Part shown: one piece after another, positions 61,521-64,000 of the stretch
Layout: each line of letters begins with the position of its first letter
Position numbering within the stretch: the stretch's first letter is position 1
Translations under genes and position numbers: made by a program
Notes under the pieces: generated by a model
The model's database searches: none
What the model saw: only the letters and a program-made list of their open reading frames with translations
Told to the model about the DNA's origin: nothing
Source: Amblyornis subalaris
Lineage: Eukaryota > Chordata > Aves > Passeriformes > Ptilonorhynchidae
Reading direction: 5' to 3'
NCBI GenBank assembly: GCA_018881555.1
Contig: JACAXG010000203.1
Location: forward strand, 496,001 to 560,000
DNA length: 64,000 nucleotides

Positions 61521-64000
61521 CTCAAACCAGCTGATCCCTTCCCAACCCCAGCAAACCTGCCTAAGGTTAGTCCAGAATAAATCCTCCTAAATTTGTGTGG
61601 CAGGAGCATCAAAGCCAGAGCTGCTTCTGTCAGCCCAGCCCCTGCTGTATAGTTGTAAAACTGGAATCCTTAGGCTGATTTGCAGCACACTGAAGTCGAG
61701 GAGTTAGAAGAGTGAACTGTTTTGTTCCTAGTGGAGGGAATAGGGGAGGGGGAGAATAAGGGATAACAAGGGGAAAATTAAATTAGAGGGGAAAAAACCA
61801 CACCTGGATTCANGTTACGCGATCATTCATCTTTGTCTAAGGCCTGGGTTTGCAGAAGTATTTAGACACCTAAATCTCATTCCTGCAGAAGGAAATTAGG
61901 TACCTACACATCTTGATTTTGGTCAATAAAATACTGCTTTACCTTCCTGAAACAAAAAAATTTCTTGTAAGATCCATTGAGAAACGTCTTTCTACCAAGG
62001 TTTCAGGGTCTTGCTTTTAATGTTTTGGAAGATCCCAAATTCCTCTACCTGTTAAACTTCTAAATGAGGCACGGGTGAGAACACAAGGAATAATGAAGAT
62101 TTGCCTTGTGGCAGATTTCAAAGGCAAAAAAAGGAAAAGAGTGTATTTTGAGCATAAGGAAAGTCNAAGATTTTCATAAACATGAAGAAAGTTCTGTAGG
62201 TCAAGGACTTCATTTACAGTGCAGTGAAAACAACTTTGGTTTTGTTTGGAAAATAACTCTTCTGGTTTTTTTTCTAGACAATAACAGTCTCAGAAAATAT
62301 GAAAAGATTGAAAATAAATCTTTTTTAAAAAATTTGCTTTATTCATTTGTAGAGGGGAAGATTTTGAGTGAAAAAAATACTGGGAAAATGTTTTTTGTGG
62401 GGGCGCAAAAAAAAGAAACAAAACCAAAAACAAACCCCAAAGAACTCCCAAGGCAATATTTTTTGCAGGGAAGTTTTTTCTTATATTTGAACTGGGCCTA
62501 TCTGATCCCTGCTGTAACAGCCCTAGAGAAGTGATTTGTCTGTCTTGCTTACAAAATGTTGTCAAATACCCTGATGCCGATTCAGTTTTTAGTTGTTTTA
62601 CTCTCGGAAGGTACAAAGTCATGGAAAAACCAAAAAAGCATGATTCTTAGGAGCCCAGTGACTTTTCAAGCACTGGAAGGGGGCCTTTCCCCACCAGGAT
62701 GCCATGCTCTGCCATAGCTCTGGTTCTCCTGGTACAGTTCTTTTCCTGTCAGAGGAACAAAATGAATATAATATTTTCCAACGTCTTGATCCAATAGTTT
62801 CTTAAAAAAAAAAAAAGACATTTCCTGCTGAAGTTTAATTTTACTTAGCTCAGGCCTAATTTTACCTCATCAGAGCTCCATTACTTTAATGTCTGGCAGC
62901 AAGTGAAAGGTGTGTGTTACTGAAAACAACCAAATCTCCAGAGATATCTGTTCTGATAACCTCTGGAAGGTTTGTTCATCCAGAGGAGGTGCAAGCACGT
63001 GGTAAAAGAAGGAAAGGATGACACCACAAATGTCTTCAAAGATCCATCAGAAGGGAGTCAGCACAGGAAAACATATGAAGGTTGCATGAGTTGTAGGTGA
63101 TCATGAACATGTTAAAACAGCCAGAACATTCAATATCTGCTGCTTCATTGCAGCCAAAAATGCCATGTTTGGCACGTAATAAAGTATGGACTATGGAAAG
63201 AAAATGGTTTTATTCAGCACCAGAGTTAAAGATAAAACTCTTCAGAACTGAACCTAATTGTCCTTTGAGGTATTTTTTTAAGGTCAAATCTGTATTGATG
63301 GTAATTATAGTTCCCTTCTCATGAAATCTTTGCAATTGTACTAAAAGCAATGCCAAAACCTCCTGAGCTTTTACTGGCTTTGCTGCAGAGAGAGATAATG
63401 TTTCCTCTTTCTTTTCAGTAAATAACGCTAATTTAAAAGGTCATCGTGTTTTAGTTGTCTTGTGGTGGTTATAACTGCAATTAAACCAATATCAGTCAAA
63501 ATAAATTATTCAGAAAAGTCTAAAAGGAAAAAGTGAGAAGTAGTACAGAAACAAATGGCTATTTTGATTAGGAGAACATACTTAGAATCTCAGTTAAGAA
63601 GTGAGCCACCACTTTTCTCACAAAAGGCAGACATCCTTTATTAACATGCACTTCTCTCATCAAGCATTTCCTCCACTCCTTAGCAGCAACAGAAAGTTCC
63701 ACACACCTTTGCATGCTCCTGCAAAAACTTTGTGTGTTTTCTGCAGTGCTGGATCTGCTTGAGCAACGGTCCTTCTAAAAAAGAAAATAAATGTAACACC
63801 ATAAAATAATCCTCACTCTCCAGTGTCCCCAGTGCTCAGTGCCTGGAAAGCAAACAAGACAAGAAAAAGCAGGCAAGCCCCAGATGTGCCATTTTCTGTT
63901 TCTCTTGGAGACTGTTTAGGCCTGGCAGACTGGGACATCCAGGCTCTGACAAGTTATCTACCTTTGTTTTAAGACCTCAGCTCTGCTGCTTTGCTTTCGC
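61521..64000. other. AT-rich single-copy DNA to window end
   Basis: Contains a purine-rich G4 motif (61736-61762), an A/C-rich low-complexity patch (about 62400-62450) and a 13-base poly(A) run (62804-62816). The frame at 62106-62534 (142 codons, Lys/Phe-rich) spans low-complexity A/T and is not credible. No n occurs after 62166. Confidence 0.5.
61736..61762 (+). other. Canonical G-quadruplex motif
   Basis: Four G-runs (ggg, gggg, ggggg, ggg) with loops aata, a and agaataa satisfy the G3+N1-7 rule. It sits in single-copy DNA, not in a CR1. Confidence 0.7.

Noticed and set aside
62106..62534. 142-codon plus frame
   Set aside because: Lys/Phe-rich translation of A/T low-complexity sequence with no splice or domain support.
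1..64000. tRNA, rRNA, CRISPR, LTR retrovirus or bacterial-type operon features
   Set aside because: No cloverleaf, array, paired LTR or operon-like gene packing was seen. The composition and CR1 content are those of bird nuclear DNA.

Overview
This is vertebrate nuclear DNA, almost certainly from a bird and probably a neognath/passerine. The only abundant interspersed repeat I recognise is the CR1 LINE. Its 3' ends carry the avian tail (ttctatgattctatgat, or its complement atcatagaat) and the usual 'ccttccaaccc' block. I see no Alu, L1, B1/B2, tRNA-SINE or LTR retrovirus signature. The sequence is AT-rich overall with small GC/CpG-richer patches. About 145 isolated single n's are scattered through it, roughly two per kb, never in runs. 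They look like masked heterozygous sites rather than gaps.

No confident protein-coding gene, RNA gene or promoter can be called. The window reads as an intergenic stretch or the inside of a very long intron. Most long open frames are antisense or sense shadows of GC-rich CR1 copies, or chance frames in low-stop patches.

Layout: 1-7.9 kb, AT-rich single-copy DNA with one CR1 tail (3.2 kb) and small duplications. 7.9-9.2 kb, two opposed CR1s. 9.2-16 kb, single-copy DNA with a splice-flanked open frame on the minus strand (12.3 kb) and a 68-bp tandem duplication (12.6 kb). 16-17.2 kb, a very old CR1/L3-type LINE still showing reverse-transcriptase residues. 18-24 kb, four young or middle-aged CR1s. 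26.5 kb, another old CR1 3' region. 27.85 kb, a perfect 17-bp hairpin. 32.3 and 35.9 kb, two related minus-strand CR1s. 37-48.7 kb, several plus-strand splice-flanked segments, the best a cluster of three short candidate exons at 41.9-42.3 kb that keeps one frame open across two short introns. 38.4-38.7 and 54.2-54.6 kb, candidate conserved regulatory elements. 55.8 kb, a CR1 tail. 56-64 kb, quiet AT-rich DNA with one long inverted repeat and one G-quadruplex motif.

Nothing amounts to a new biological system. The items most worth a second look are the splice-flanked segments at 12.3, 42, 43.8, 46.3 and 48.5 kb, and the 27.85 kb hairpin. All exon calls are inferences from splice signals and open frames only; transcript data or cross-species alignment would decide them.
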